Assembly: GCA_022841915.1 (NCBI GenBank) | Contig: JALHQN010000020.1 | Span: 16,428 to 80,427 of the forward strand | From: Burkholderiales bacterium | GTDB lineage: Bacteria > Pseudomonadota > Gammaproteobacteria > Burkholderiales > WYBJ01 | Length of the DNA stretch: 64,000 nucleotides | Direction of reading: 5' to 3' | Shown: piece by piece, positions 10,052 through 19,382 of the stretch | How the letters are laid out: each line of letters begins with the position of its first letter | Numbering within the stretch: the first letter of the stretch is position 1 | Program-made: the position numbers and the translations under genes | The notes under the pieces: generated by a model | What the model was told of the DNA's origin: nothing | Database searches by the model: none | What the model saw: only the letters and a program-made list of their open reading frames with translations

Positions 10052-11569
10052 ATGGCTGATTTCCCGACGCTCGCCGCAGTCGATCTGGGTTCGAACAGTT
10101 TTCACCTTCAGGTGGGGCGAGTGGTCGGGGAGCAGATCTATCCCCTGGACAGCCTGCGGGAAGCGGTCCGCCTCGGTGCAGGCTTGCGCGAAGACAAGAC
10201 GCTGGACGAGGACACCCAGGCGCGTGCGCTGGAATGCCTGTTGCGCTTCGGCGAACGTTTGCGCGGCTTGCCCAAGGGGGCGGTTCGCGCTGTCGGGACC
10301 AACACCTTTCGCGTCGCAGCAAACGCGCAGGACTTCTTGCAGAAAGCCGAAGCGGCCCTCGGCGTGCCCATCGAAGTCATTGCCGGGCGCGAAGAGGCGC
10401 GACTCATCTATCTGGGCGTCGCGCACAGCCTGCCGCTCACGCGAGAGCGGCGGCTGGTGGTCGACATCGGCGGAGGCTCCACTGAATTCATCATCGGCTC
10501 GGGTCTGAAGCCGCTCAAGCTCGCCAGCCTGCACATGGGCTGCGTGAGCTACACGATGCGCTTCTTTCCGGACGGCCGAGTCACCAAACAGGCGCTGAAA
10601 GAAGCCGAACTGGTCGCGCGTTCGGAACTGCAGTCGATGGCGACGAGCTTCTCCCGGCCTCATTGGCACGAAGCCGTGGCGTCCTCGGGCACGGCGCGCA
10701 GTCTTGCCGAAGTTCTGCAGACGACGGGTCTGGGCGACGGGGGCATCACGCCGGAGGGCCTCGCCGCCTTGCGCGGGCTGGTGCTCAAAGCAGGCGACTT
10801 CGAGCGTTTGCAGATCTCCGGGTTGCGCCCGGACCGAGCGGCCGTGCTGCCGGGAGGCCTGGCGATCATGAGCGCGATCGTCTCCGAATTGGGTGCAAGC
10901 CGGGTCACCATCACCAGCGGCGCCATGCGCCAAGGCATCCTTTGGGACTTGCTCGGGCGCGTCCACCATCACGACATGCGCGATGTGACGGCAGCGCAGC
11001 TGATGCACCGCTACCATGTCGACAGCGCCCAAGCCAAACGGGTCGGCACGCTCGCCCTGGAACTGCTCAGTCAGATCCCGAGCGGCGAAGACAGGCAGAT
11101 CGCCGAGCTCTTCGTGGGCTGGGCTGCCAAGCTGCACGAAATCGGCATTACGGTATCGTACAGCGGCTATCACAAGCATTCGGCGTACATCCTGCTCAAT
11201 GCCGACATGCCGGGCTTCTCGCGCATGGAGCAGCAGCGGCTGGCCGCGCTCGTTCTGGCCCACCGCGGCCCGCTGCGCAAGATCGCAGACGCCGGAGTCA
11301 CGGACGATCACTGGCCCATGGTCGCGGCCCTGCGCTTGGCGGTGCTCTTCAACCGCAGCCGAGTCAAGATGACCTTGCCGCGGATCCGGCTGCGCGCCTA
11401 TGGCCGACACTTCGTGCTCGATCTGCCGGAACAGTGGCTCGCGGACAACGCGTTGACCGAAACCGCCCTGCGCGAAGAGATCAAGCAGTGGCGCGGTTCG
11501 GGCAGCGAGTTGGAAGTTCGTTTGATGCGCGACGACGCGACCCGCGGGCAGCTGCCCGCTGCAGCCTGA
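10052..11569 (+). CDS. ppx: Exopolyphosphatase (Ppx/GppA family)
   Basis: MADFPTLAAVDLGSNSFHLQVGRV, VDIGGGSTEFIIG, HD-like C-terminal domain. Confidence 0.95.
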   Translation: MADFPTLAAVDLGSNSFHLQVGRVVGEQIYPLDSLREAVRLGAGLREDKTLDEDTQARALECLLRFGERLRGLPKGAVRAVGTNTFRVAANAQDFLQKAEAALGVPIEVIAGREEARLIYLGVAHSLPLTRERRLVVDIGGGSTEFIIGSGLKPLKLASLHMGCVSYTMRFFPDGRVTKQALKEAELVARSELQSMATSFSRPHWHEAVASSGTARSLAEVLQTTGLGDGGITPEGLAALRGLVLKAGDFERLQISGLRPDRAAVLPGGLAIMSAIVSELGASRVTITSGAMRQGILWDLLGRVHHHDMRDVTAAQLMHRYHVDSAQAKRVGTLALELLSQIPSGEDRQIAELFVGWAAKLHEIGITVSYSGYHKHSAYILLNADMPGFSRMEQQRLAALVLAHRGPLRKIADAGVTDDHWPMVAALRLAVLFNRSRVKMTLPRIRLRAYGRHFVLDLPEQWLADNALTETALREEIKQWRGSGSELEVRLMRDDATRGQLPAAA

Positions 11570-11625
11570 TCACGAGCACGCCCGGAAGCAGGCCTGTCCA
11601 CCGCATAGGCTCTCGAGAAATTCCC

Positions 11626-13488
11626 ATGCCTTCCCGCAGCGATGAACCTGCCAAGGTCCTGGCCGAACTCGAGCACGTGCGCAGCGAAGTCCGAGCCGCG
11701 CAGTCGGCATTGCTTCGCGACTGGCGGTCTGAAGGCCCCCTGGGTCGATTCGCCGACAGCGCCGCCAATCTCGCCGCGTACATCGCCCTGCGGCGTCTTG
11801 ACCTGACCGATCTGCAGCCCCGGCTCGCAGCGCTGGGCCTGTCGTCGCTCGGTCGCTGCGAAGGGCACGTGCTCGCCACGCTGGATGCCGTTCTCCTTGC
11901 ATTGCGGCGTATGTGCGGACGCTCGCGTCCACGCGCGAGCCCGCTCGGGACAGGCACACTCGCCGATACGTCCTCCTCGCTCCGGCAAGCCACCGACCGT
12001 CTCCTCGGCGCACCGCCCTATCCGCGACGCACCCGCTTCATGGTCACCCTGCCGTTGAGCGCGGCGCGAGACAGTCGATTCGTGGACACATTGGTCGAGC
12101 ACGGCATGGATTGTGCGCGAATCAACGCAGCCCACGACCAAAGCGAAGACTGGATCGCCATGGTCAAGCAGGTTCGGCGAGCGGCTGCCCGCTACGGCCG
12201 CTCGGTGAAGATACTGGTCGACCTGCCGGGGCCGAAATTGCGCACCGGCCCACTGCCGCCGGGGCCTGCGGTACTGCACCTGAAGGTGAAGCGCGATCCG
12301 CTCGGTCGATTGCTTGCCTGCGGCCGCATGATCCTGGATGGCAGCGGTCGGCCCGGCCACGACGCCACACCAGCGCCAGGCGAGCCCGAGTCGTTGGCGC
12401 GACTGAGTTTGCCCCCGGCGTGGATCGCTCGGCTGCGCATGACCGACTCGATCGCATTTCGAGACTTGCGCGGGCGCCGCCGCACGCTCAAGGTCGTCGG
12501 CCGCCTCGACGAACAACAGGTGATCGTCGCCTGCGAGCGCGGCGCCTACATTTCGCCCGGCCTGGTTTTCGAGCGCCGTTCGCGCGCCGGCGTGCGCCAG
12601 CGATCCACGGTGGGCCCATTCGCCGCACCGCCGGTTCGCGTGCGCATCGTGACCGGCGATCGTTTGCTCCTCTCCTCGACCCCCGACGCAGGGCGTCCCG
12701 AGCAGCGCCGCGCCGATGGTCGGGTCGAATCGCCGGCGGTGATCGGTTGCATCGAACCTTCGGTGTTCGATCATCTGGAACCCGGTCAAACGGTGAAGAT
12801 CGACGACGGCAAAGTCACGGCCCTGATCGAGCATGTCGATCACCGGGGCGCGATGCTGAAGATCGTGCACGCACCTCCGCGGGGCGCGACCCTCGGCCCG
12901 GACAAGGGGCTCAACTTCCCGGACACCCTCCTGCCGGCGCACGGACTCGACCAACGCGACCACAGTGCGCTGCGCTTCGCCGCCGAGTACGCCGACATCG
13001 TCGGCTATTCGTTCGTGCAGTCGGGTGCCGAAATGGACGCCTTGCACCGCAGCCTGGCTTCGCTGACGCGACGACGATTGGGCGTGATCGCGAAGATCGA
13101 GACGGCGGTCGCCCTGCAAAACCTGCCCGGCATCATCGTGCGGGGCGCCAGCCACGGACCTTTCGGGGTCATGATCGCGCGCGGCGATCTCGCCGTGGAG
13201 ATCGGCTACCTGCGCCTGGCCGAAGTGCAGGAAGAACTGCTCTGGCTCTGTGAGGCGGCGCGGGTGCCCGTGATCTGGGCAACGCAGGTGCTCGAAGGGC
13301 TCATCAAGCGTGGCACACCCACTCGGGCCGAGGTCACCGATGCGGCAACCGCCGAGCGGGCCGAATGCATCATGCTCAACAAGGGCCCCTACCTGCCGCA
13401 GGCCCTGGACACGCTGACCAATCTGGTCGGCCGCATGTCGCGCCACCAAAGCAAGAAAACCGCGCGGTTCTCGCCGCTGCCCTGGTAA
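11626..13488 (+). CDS. Pyruvate kinase-like protein with N-terminal extension and no recognisable C-terminal PK domain
   Basis: MPSRSDEPAKVLAELEHVR... then PK barrel motifs RRTRFMVTLP, ILVDLPGPKLRTG, KGLNFPDTLLPAHGLDQRDHSALRFAAEYADIVGYSFVQS, KIETAVALQNL, MIARGDLAVEIG, ATQVLEGLIKRGTPTRAEVTD. Frame upstream of 11626 in the ORF track overlaps ppx and is artefactual. Confidence 0.88.
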   Translation: MPSRSDEPAKVLAELEHVRSEVRAAQSALLRDWRSEGPLGRFADSAANLAAYIALRRLDLTDLQPRLAALGLSSLGRCEGHVLATLDAVLLALRRMCGRSRPRASPLGTGTLADTSSSLRQATDRLLGAPPYPRRTRFMVTLPLSAARDSRFVDTLVEHGMDCARINAAHDQSEDWIAMVKQVRRAAARYGRSVKILVDLPGPKLRTGPLPPGPAVLHLKVKRDPLGRLLACGRMILDGSGRPGHDATPAPGEPESLARLSLPPAWIARLRMTDSIAFRDLRGRRRTLKVVGRLDEQQVIVACERGAYISPGLVFERRSRAGVRQRSTVGPFAAPPVRVRIVTGDRLLLSSTPDAGRPEQRRADGRVESPAVIGCIEPSVFDHLEPGQTVKIDDGKVTALIEHVDHRGAMLKIVHAPPRGATLGPDKGLNFPDTLLPAHGLDQRDHSALRFAAEYADIVGYSFVQSGAEMDALHRSLASLTRRRLGVIAKIETAVALQNLPGIIVRGASHGPFGVMIARGDLAVEIGYLRLAEVQEELLWLCEAARVPVIWATQVLEGLIKRGTPTRAEVTDAATAERAECIMLNKGPYLPQALDTLTNLVGRMSRHQSKKTARFSPLPW

Positions 13489-13504
13489 CCGGTCCGACGA
13501 CACA

Positions 13505-14983
13505 TCAAAGCGCGTCCTCGATGCTCTTGCACAGCGTGCGCAAGATCTTGATGCGCGCGTGATACTTGTCGTTGGCCTCGACCAGCGTCCAGGGGGCGAT
13601 CGACGTGGACGTGCGATCCACCATGTCGCACACCGCGACGTGGTAGGCATCCCATCTTTTCCGGTTGCGCCAATCCTCGGCGGTGATCTTGAAGCGCTTG
13701 AAGGATGTCTTCTCGCGCTCCTTGAAGCGCTTCAACTGCTCTTCCTTGGTGATCTCCAGCCAGAACTTCACCAGCACCGTCTTGTTGGTGATCAACTGCT
13801 CCTCGAAGTCGTTGATCTCCGAATAGGCGCGCATCCAGTCGTACTCGGAACAGAACCCCTCGACGCGCTCGACCAACACGCGTCCGTACCAGGAACGATC
13901 GAAAATGGACAAATGCCCTCGGCGCGGCACATGACGCCAGAATCGCCAGAGGTAAGGCTGAGCGCGCTCCTCTTCGGTCGGCGCGGCGACAGGTATGCCG
14001 CGATAGCGGCGTGCATCCAACGCGCCGGTGATGCGGCGAATGGCACCGCCCTTGCCGGCCGCGTCCTGACCTTCGAACACGGCAATCACGGAAAGCTCGT
14101 TGAACTTCGGATGGCGCGAAAGAAGGTTCAGGCGCCCTTGCCAGCGCTCCAGATCGGTTTGGTATTTGGCGCGCGGAATCTTCGCGCTCATGTCCAGGTT
14201 CACCAGCACGTCCCGGTGACCGATCCGGGGCAGCATCGGCGGGGTCCGGTCCGGCAGGCGCGCGACCGGTTTCTGGTCGAGCCGCTCGCGAATCGCTTCG
14301 AGCAGCAGGCGCCCGACCGTGAGCATCCGATAGTGCGGATCCTCGCCTTCGACGACGATCCAGGGCGCCTCGGCCTTGCTCGTCTGCAGCAGGAACTGCT
14401 CGGAGACCTTGCGAAAGCGGTCGTAGATCTTGTATCGCTCCCAGTCGGTCGCCGTGACGCGCCACCGCGTCTTGGGATCCTTTTCGAGCGCCTTGAGCCG
14501 CTTGCGCTGCCGATCCTTGGAGAGATGGAACCAGAACTTCAGGACCAGCGCCCCCTCGTCGGTGAGCATCTTCTCGAAACGCACGATCTCTGCGATGGAC
14601 TGGGCGAGCACGGCCTTGCCGATGCGGCCATAGACGCGATCGACGATGGGCTGGGTATGCCAGGCGCCGAACAGGATGCCGATCTTGCCTCGCGGTGGCA
14701 GCGCCCGCCAGAACCGCCACATCCGCGGCCGCTCGCGTTCCTCGTCGGAAGGCTCGGGAAACGCATGGGTATGGATATGCCGTGGATCCATCCATTCGTT
14801 GAGCGTGTTGACCGTCTCGCCCTTGCCCGCACCGTCGACACCGCCGATGACGATCACGACCGGAAAGCGATGGGCTTGCGACAAATCGTATTGCACGTTG
14901 AGCAAGGCCTCGCGCAGTTGCGGCTCCTCGCGCTCGAAGGTCTGCTTGTCGATTTTTTGACCCAGTTCGGCCGATTCGAACAT
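13505..14983 (-). CDS. pap: Two-domain PPK2 family polyphosphate:AMP phosphotransferase
   Basis: Two tandem PPK2 domains: GGVDGAGKGETVNTLNEWMDPRHIHTHAF...MWRFWRALPPRGKIGILFGAWH and FEGQDAAGKGGAIRRITGALDARRYRGIPVAAPTEEERAQPYLWRFWRHVPRRGHLSIFDRSWYGRVLVERVEGF. Confidence 0.93.
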   Translation of the reverse strand: MFESAELGQKIDKQTFEREEPQLREALLNVQYDLSQAHRFPVVIVIGGVDGAGKGETVNTLNEWMDPRHIHTHAFPEPSDEERERPRMWRFWRALPPRGKIGILFGAWHTQPIVDRVYGRIGKAVLAQSIAEIVRFEKMLTDEGALVLKFWFHLSKDRQRKRLKALEKDPKTRWRVTATDWERYKIYDRFRKVSEQFLLQTSKAEAPWIVVEGEDPHYRMLTVGRLLLEAIRERLDQKPVARLPDRTPPMLPRIGHRDVLVNLDMSAKIPRAKYQTDLERWQGRLNLLSRHPKFNELSVIAVFEGQDAAGKGGAIRRITGALDARRYRGIPVAAPTEEERAQPYLWRFWRHVPRRGHLSIFDRSWYGRVLVERVEGFCSEYDWMRAYSEINDFEEQLITNKTVLVKFWLEITKEEQLKRFKEREKTSFKRFKITAEDWRNRKRWDAYHVAVCDMVDRTSTSIAPWTLVEANDKYHARIKILRTLCKSIEDAL

Positions 14984-15013
14984 GTTTGCTCTCCCTGATG
15001 ATCGGAGCGGCGC

Positions 15014-15457
15014 TTACCCGATCAAGTCGGGCGGCAGTACGGCACGCAGAGTGTTCTCCGAGCCTTTGCGCGTGATCCAGACAATCGAGCCCTTGCGCAC
15101 GCTCCATTGCGAATCCCTGCCGCTGATCAGATGCGCCGCGGTCATGCCCAGCGTCGGCTGGTGCCCGACGATGACTACCGGTTGACTTGCCCGCGGCCAG
15201 CCCGCAGCGTGCAAGATCGAATCGGGGCTCGCGCCCAAACCGACCTCGTCGCTGGTTATGAACTCGCTCGCCAGGGCCGCAGCCGTCTGCTGCGTCCGCA
15301 CCGCGGGGCTCACGACGACACTGAAGTGTTTGGGCAGCCTGCCCCTGAGCCACTGCGCCATTGCCGCCGCCTGACGCCGCCCCTTGGTCGTTAGTTTGCG
15401 CTTCTCGTCATCGAGGCCATCTTCGGCTTCTGCATGACGCCAGAGTATCAGATCCAA
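15014..15457 (-). CDS. sixA: Phosphohistidine phosphatase SixA family
   Basis: MDLILWRHAEAEDG (RHG motif), LTTKGRRQAAAMAQWL, VVSPAVRTQQTA, VVIVGHQPTLG. Confidence 0.94.
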   Translation of the reverse strand: MDLILWRHAEAEDGLDDEKRKLTTKGRRQAAAMAQWLRGRLPKHFSVVVSPAVRTQQTAAALASEFITSDEVGLGASPDSILHAAGWPRASQPVVIVGHQPTLGMTAAHLISGRDSQWSVRKGSIVWITRKGSENTLRAVLPPDLIG

Positions 15458-15486
15458 ATCGCACCTCCCTCACGCGTGCTGCCTGC

Positions 15487-16998
15487 TCACCAACAGGGAC
15501 GACTGCGCCGGAACCGCCGCCATAGCGTGCGCAATCGCCGCCTCTCCTGGTGGATCACGTGCGCACTCCATCCGCGTGCGCAATCCACCAACATTCTCTG
15601 CGCGGGTACGGCCGCGCGTACCCGGCTCACCATGGTGGACGCGTCGCACAGCGTCCCCAGGCAATTCTGCAAGCGAACCAACGGTTCGCGAACGTCGTCA
15701 GCCTTACCCTGCGGATAGAGCGATCCGAAGAATTCAATCGCATAGCGCAGCTTCTTGACCGCGATTCGCAGGACATGCAGATGCGCCACCGTGGCGGCCT
15801 TGCGACCCTTGCCGCGCGCCAGAACGCGCCCCATGCGATGCTCGAGCAAGGCCGATGCGAACGGCCCGATGGGCTGGCGCAGTGCCTCGCTCGCCTGGGG
15901 AAAGCCGCCGCCGGCAGCGACGCGCCCGAGTTCCAGCAGCAGGTTCGCTGCGCGCCGGGAGTTCCAGGCCGCCCGCGCGCCGCGGCGGGCCGCTTCACCC
16001 ATGTCATGCGCGCTGTTCCGCAGCCCGTTCAAAGACGAGACCTTCACAACCTCCCCCAGCCCCGCAATCAATTGCGGCATCGCCTCGGCCCTGAAGACAT
16101 CCCAGTCGCGCGCCGGCCCAAGACGCCCACCCAGCCATTTCAGTTCCGCCCTCAGCCTTGTGATCGCCTCGTCGGGCAACCCGTGCGAGAAGACACCCAT
16201 GCACGAGCGCAAGCGACGCACGCTCACGCGCATCTGGTGCAGATATTCGATGTCTTCACCGGCAAGCATCCCGTCGGCGTTCGCCTGTAGCTGGGCGAGC
16301 GCCGAGCCGACGATGCATGCCAACGAGCGAGCGAGGTCGAACTGCCCGTCGAGCACGATTCGCTGCGCCTTTACCGGGGCCGACTTCACCCCCGCCAGCA
16401 GGTAACCGCGCTCGGCTTTGCTGCGGCAGGCAGGTCGCACGCCGAGATCCTGCGCGAGCGCGGCAGCGATGTCGAACAACGCGGGGGCCTGGCCGGCCGT
16501 GAGTTCCAACTCTAGTTCGCAAATCGGCAACCTCGCGGTACCGCAGACGATGTGGCCTCGATCCAGGCTGACCTCGGCGCGGGTGCCGTCGGCAAGCGCC
16601 AGCGTCCGGGTCGTTCGCTCGAACTCGGTCACGAACAGCGGCTTGAGCTTGCGCCGCAGCGGCAGCGATGCGAGTGCCTCGAGACCGGCCAGACCTGCCA
16701 ACGCCTCGAAGGCTAGCTTCTGGTCCGGGACACCGCACGCGACCTCTAGTCGCGTATGCAGTCCACCCGCGGCCTGCCCTCCCCATTTCACGGTCTGCTC
16801 CCAGCCTGCCGGGATCTGCCGCAAGCGCAGGCCTATTCGATCGGACCACAGATCGAACTGCGGCGTGTCGTAATAAACGCTGATCACGCGCGTTGGTCCG
16901 GCTCTGGCGATCGTCGCCGATTCGATCGCAGGATGCGACAACACTCGCCCCGCGTCGCGCGGCGAGAGTTCGAGCTTGAGTTCGGTTTCGGTCATCAT
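15487..16998 (-). CDS. CYTH and CHAD domain-containing protein (putative inorganic triphosphatase / polyP-binding)
   Basis: N-terminal ETELKLEL CYTH signature, YYDTPQFDL; C-terminal CHAD His-rich helices HQMRVSVRRLRSCMGVF and HVLRIAVKKLRYAIEFF. Start could also be the ATG at 17070, 4 nt after the ppk1 stop. Confidence 0.92.
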   Translation of the reverse strand: MMTETELKLELSPRDAGRVLSHPAIESATIARAGPTRVISVYYDTPQFDLWSDRIGLRLRQIPAGWEQTVKWGGQAAGGLHTRLEVACGVPDQKLAFEALAGLAGLEALASLPLRRKLKPLFVTEFERTTRTLALADGTRAEVSLDRGHIVCGTARLPICELELELTAGQAPALFDIAAALAQDLGVRPACRSKAERGYLLAGVKSAPVKAQRIVLDGQFDLARSLACIVGSALAQLQANADGMLAGEDIEYLHQMRVSVRRLRSCMGVFSHGLPDEAITRLRAELKWLGGRLGPARDWDVFRAEAMPQLIAGLGEVVKVSSLNGLRNSAHDMGEAARRGARAAWNSRRAANLLLELGRVAAGGGFPQASEALRQPIGPFASALLEHRMGRVLARGKGRKAATVAHLHVLRIAVKKLRYAIEFFGSLYPQGKADDVREPLVRLQNCLGTLCDASTMVSRVRAAVPAQRMLVDCARGWSAHVIHQERRRLRTLWRRFRRSRPCW

Positions 16999-17073
16999 GC
17001 CGGCAACATTCGTCGAACCGCTCGTCGTCGACCAAGTACCGCGAAAACCGGTCTTCGTCGGCGAGGCCATGCG

Positions 17074-19263
17074 CTAGCTGGCACGACTCGCCATGAGTTC
17101 CAGCAGGACGTGCTGGGCCGTATACGCATGCGCACCCCGCGGCATGCGCCGCTTGTACTGCCCCTCGGAGTCCATCTCCCAGGCTTCGGTATTGTCGGCC
17201 AGATACGGCTTCAGGCCCTCTTCCATCACGCGCTTCTTCAGGCGCTTGTCGAGCACCGGAAAACATACTTCGATGCGGCGAAAGAAGTTTCGATCCATCC
17301 AGTCGGCGCTGGCGAGGAACACATCGTTCGCACCGCCATTGAAGAAATAGAAGATGCGCGTGTGCTCGAGGAATCGCCCGATCACCGAACGCACCCGGAT
17401 GTTCTCGGACAGCCCCGGCACGCCGGGACGCAGGGCACAGACACCGCGCACGATCAGATCGATCTTCACGCCGGCTTGCGACGCCTGGTAGAGCGCTTCG
17501 ACGATCTCGGGCTCGAGCAGCGAATTCATCTTGGCGATGATGCGCCCACGCTTGTTCTGCTTGGCCTGGGCCGTCTCGCGTCCGATGGCGGCCAGCATGC
17601 GCTGATGCATGGTGAACGGCGACTGCCACAGATGTTTCAACTTGCTCGCGCGCCCCAGGCCGGTCAGCTGCATGAACACGTCATTGACCTCCGCGCAGAT
17701 CTCCTCGTTGCAGGTGAACAAACCGATGTCGGTGTAGAGCCGCGTGGTGCGCGGATGGTAATTGCCGGTCGACAGATGCACGTACCGGCGCAGCTTGTTC
17801 TCTTCGCGCCGCACGACCAGAGCCATCTTCGCGTGCGTCTTGTGCCCCACGACCCCATACACCACGTGCGCGCCGGCCTCCTCCAGACGCGATGCCCAGT
17901 TGATGTTCGCTTCCTCGTCGAAGCGGGCAAGTAGCTCGACCACGACAGTGACGACCTTGCCCGCCCTCGCGGCGGCAATCAGCGTTTCCATCAGTTCGGA
18001 CTCGGGCCCGGTGCGATAGATGGTCATCTTGATGGCTACCACCTTGGGATCGCTGACAGCCTGCTCGATGAAGTTCACCACCGGACCGAACGACTGATAG
18101 GGGTGGTGCAACAGGATGTCACCCCGGCGCATCGCATCGAAAATCGCGGGACGGCGGATCAGCGCACTCGGAATGCCGGGCGCGAATGCCGGGAATTTAA
18201 GGTCCGACCGATCGACCCTGTCCAGAACCTCGACGAGGCGAACGAGATTCACCGGCCCGTTGACCTGGTAGAGATCCCGGGGCGTGAGATTGAACTGCTG
18301 CAGTAGCACCTCGGTGACATGCGCGGGACAGACATCCGACACCTCCAGCCGCACCCCGTCGCCGAAATGGCGTTGCGACAATTCGCCTTGCAAGGCCATG
18401 CGCAGGCTCTTGACGCCCTGCAGCTCCTCCTCGTCGAGAAAAAGGTCGCTGTTGCGGGTGAGTTGAAACTGGTAGCAGCCCTTCACGACCATGCCGGCGA
18501 ACAGCTCGCCGACATGCGCGTGCAGAATGGACGACAGGAATGCAAAGCCGTATTCGCAGCCGGCCACCTTCTTCGGCAACGGGATGAGTCGGGGCAACAC
18601 GCGAGGCGCCTGCACGATCGCGTAGCCGCTGCGCCGGCCGAACGCGTCCTTGCCCTCGAGTTCGATGACGAAGTTGAGGCTCTTGTTCAGCAGGCGCGGA
18701 AACGGATGCGCCGGATCGAGACCGAGCGGCGTAAGCAGCGGCATCATTTCCCGAAAGAAATACGCCTTCACCCACGCCTTCTGCACCTCGTTCCATTTAC
18801 TGCGCCGCAAAAAGCGGATCCCCTCACCCGCCAGCGCCGGCAAGATGTCCTCGTTGAGCAACCGGTACATGCGCTCGCACAAGGCATGCGCCTCGGATGC
18901 GATCTGGCGAAACACCTGTTCGGGGGGCATGCCGTCGGGGCCGGGCTCCTCGGAACCCGCCGCGATCTGCGCCTTGAGGCCGGCCACGCGGATTTCGAAG
19001 AACTCGTCGAGATTGCTGTCGGCAATGCAAAGAAAGCGCAAGCGCTCCAGCAAGGGCGTACGCTTGTCCTCGGCTTGAGCGAGCACCCTGCGGTTGAACT
19101 CGAGCAGACCGAGCTCGCGATTGAGCATTCGGGCCGAACCTCGGCGCGGAAGGGCTGAGGCTGCTCGTCCGCCGCCCGCCGGCTTGCGCTCCCGCTTCGG
19201 CTTCGGCGCTTGCTTGGGCTTCGGCTCGATTGGAGCTTTCTTGCGACCTGGCTTTTGCGCCAT
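17074..19263 (-). CDS. ppk1: Polyphosphate kinase 1
   Basis: SLNREL-like MLNRELGLLEFNRRVLAQAEDKRTPLLERLRFLCI, FPRLLNKSLNF, HHPYQSFGPVVNFI, VVGHKTHAKMALVVRRE, HLSTGNYHPRTTRLYTDIG, HTRIFYFFNGG. Confidence 0.96.
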   Translation of the reverse strand: MAQKPGRKKAPIEPKPKQAPKPKRERKPAGGGRAASALPRRGSARMLNRELGLLEFNRRVLAQAEDKRTPLLERLRFLCIADSNLDEFFEIRVAGLKAQIAAGSEEPGPDGMPPEQVFRQIASEAHALCERMYRLLNEDILPALAGEGIRFLRRSKWNEVQKAWVKAYFFREMMPLLTPLGLDPAHPFPRLLNKSLNFVIELEGKDAFGRRSGYAIVQAPRVLPRLIPLPKKVAGCEYGFAFLSSILHAHVGELFAGMVVKGCYQFQLTRNSDLFLDEEELQGVKSLRMALQGELSQRHFGDGVRLEVSDVCPAHVTEVLLQQFNLTPRDLYQVNGPVNLVRLVEVLDRVDRSDLKFPAFAPGIPSALIRRPAIFDAMRRGDILLHHPYQSFGPVVNFIEQAVSDPKVVAIKMTIYRTGPESELMETLIAAARAGKVVTVVVELLARFDEEANINWASRLEEAGAHVVYGVVGHKTHAKMALVVRREENKLRRYVHLSTGNYHPRTTRLYTDIGLFTCNEEICAEVNDVFMQLTGLGRASKLKHLWQSPFTMHQRMLAAIGRETAQAKQNKRGRIIAKMNSLLEPEIVEALYQASQAGVKIDLIVRGVCALRPGVPGLSENIRVRSVIGRFLEHTRIFYFFNGGANDVFLASADWMDRNFFRRIEVCFPVLDKRLKKRVMEEGLKPYLADNTEAWEMDSEGQYKRRMPRGAHAYTAQHVLLELMASRAS

Positions 19264-19382
19264 CTGGATCCGCCTTCGGGTAGACACTGCAAGCCTCACG
19301 CGATTTCATCGACAAGGCCAATGATGCCACTCGGGTACCGGGCGCCTGTTGACCGCCGTCAACGGCAGCCCTGAGGACGCAG

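Noticed and set aside
10663-11625. N-terminal part of the 941-aa plus-strand ORF that ends as the PK-like protein
   Set aside because: This part overlaps ppx out of frame and is Arg-rich. The supported start of the PK-like protein is the ATG at 11626.
11398-13650. 750-aa minus-strand ORF opposite the PK-like gene
   Set aside because: His/Arg/Gln-rich translation with no domain motif, antisense to a gene with clear PK motifs. Typical GC-rich shadow ORF.
13559-14998. 479-aa plus-strand ORF opposite PAP/PPK2
   Set aside because: Mirror frame of the well-supported PPK2 gene; low-complexity composition and no recognisable fold.
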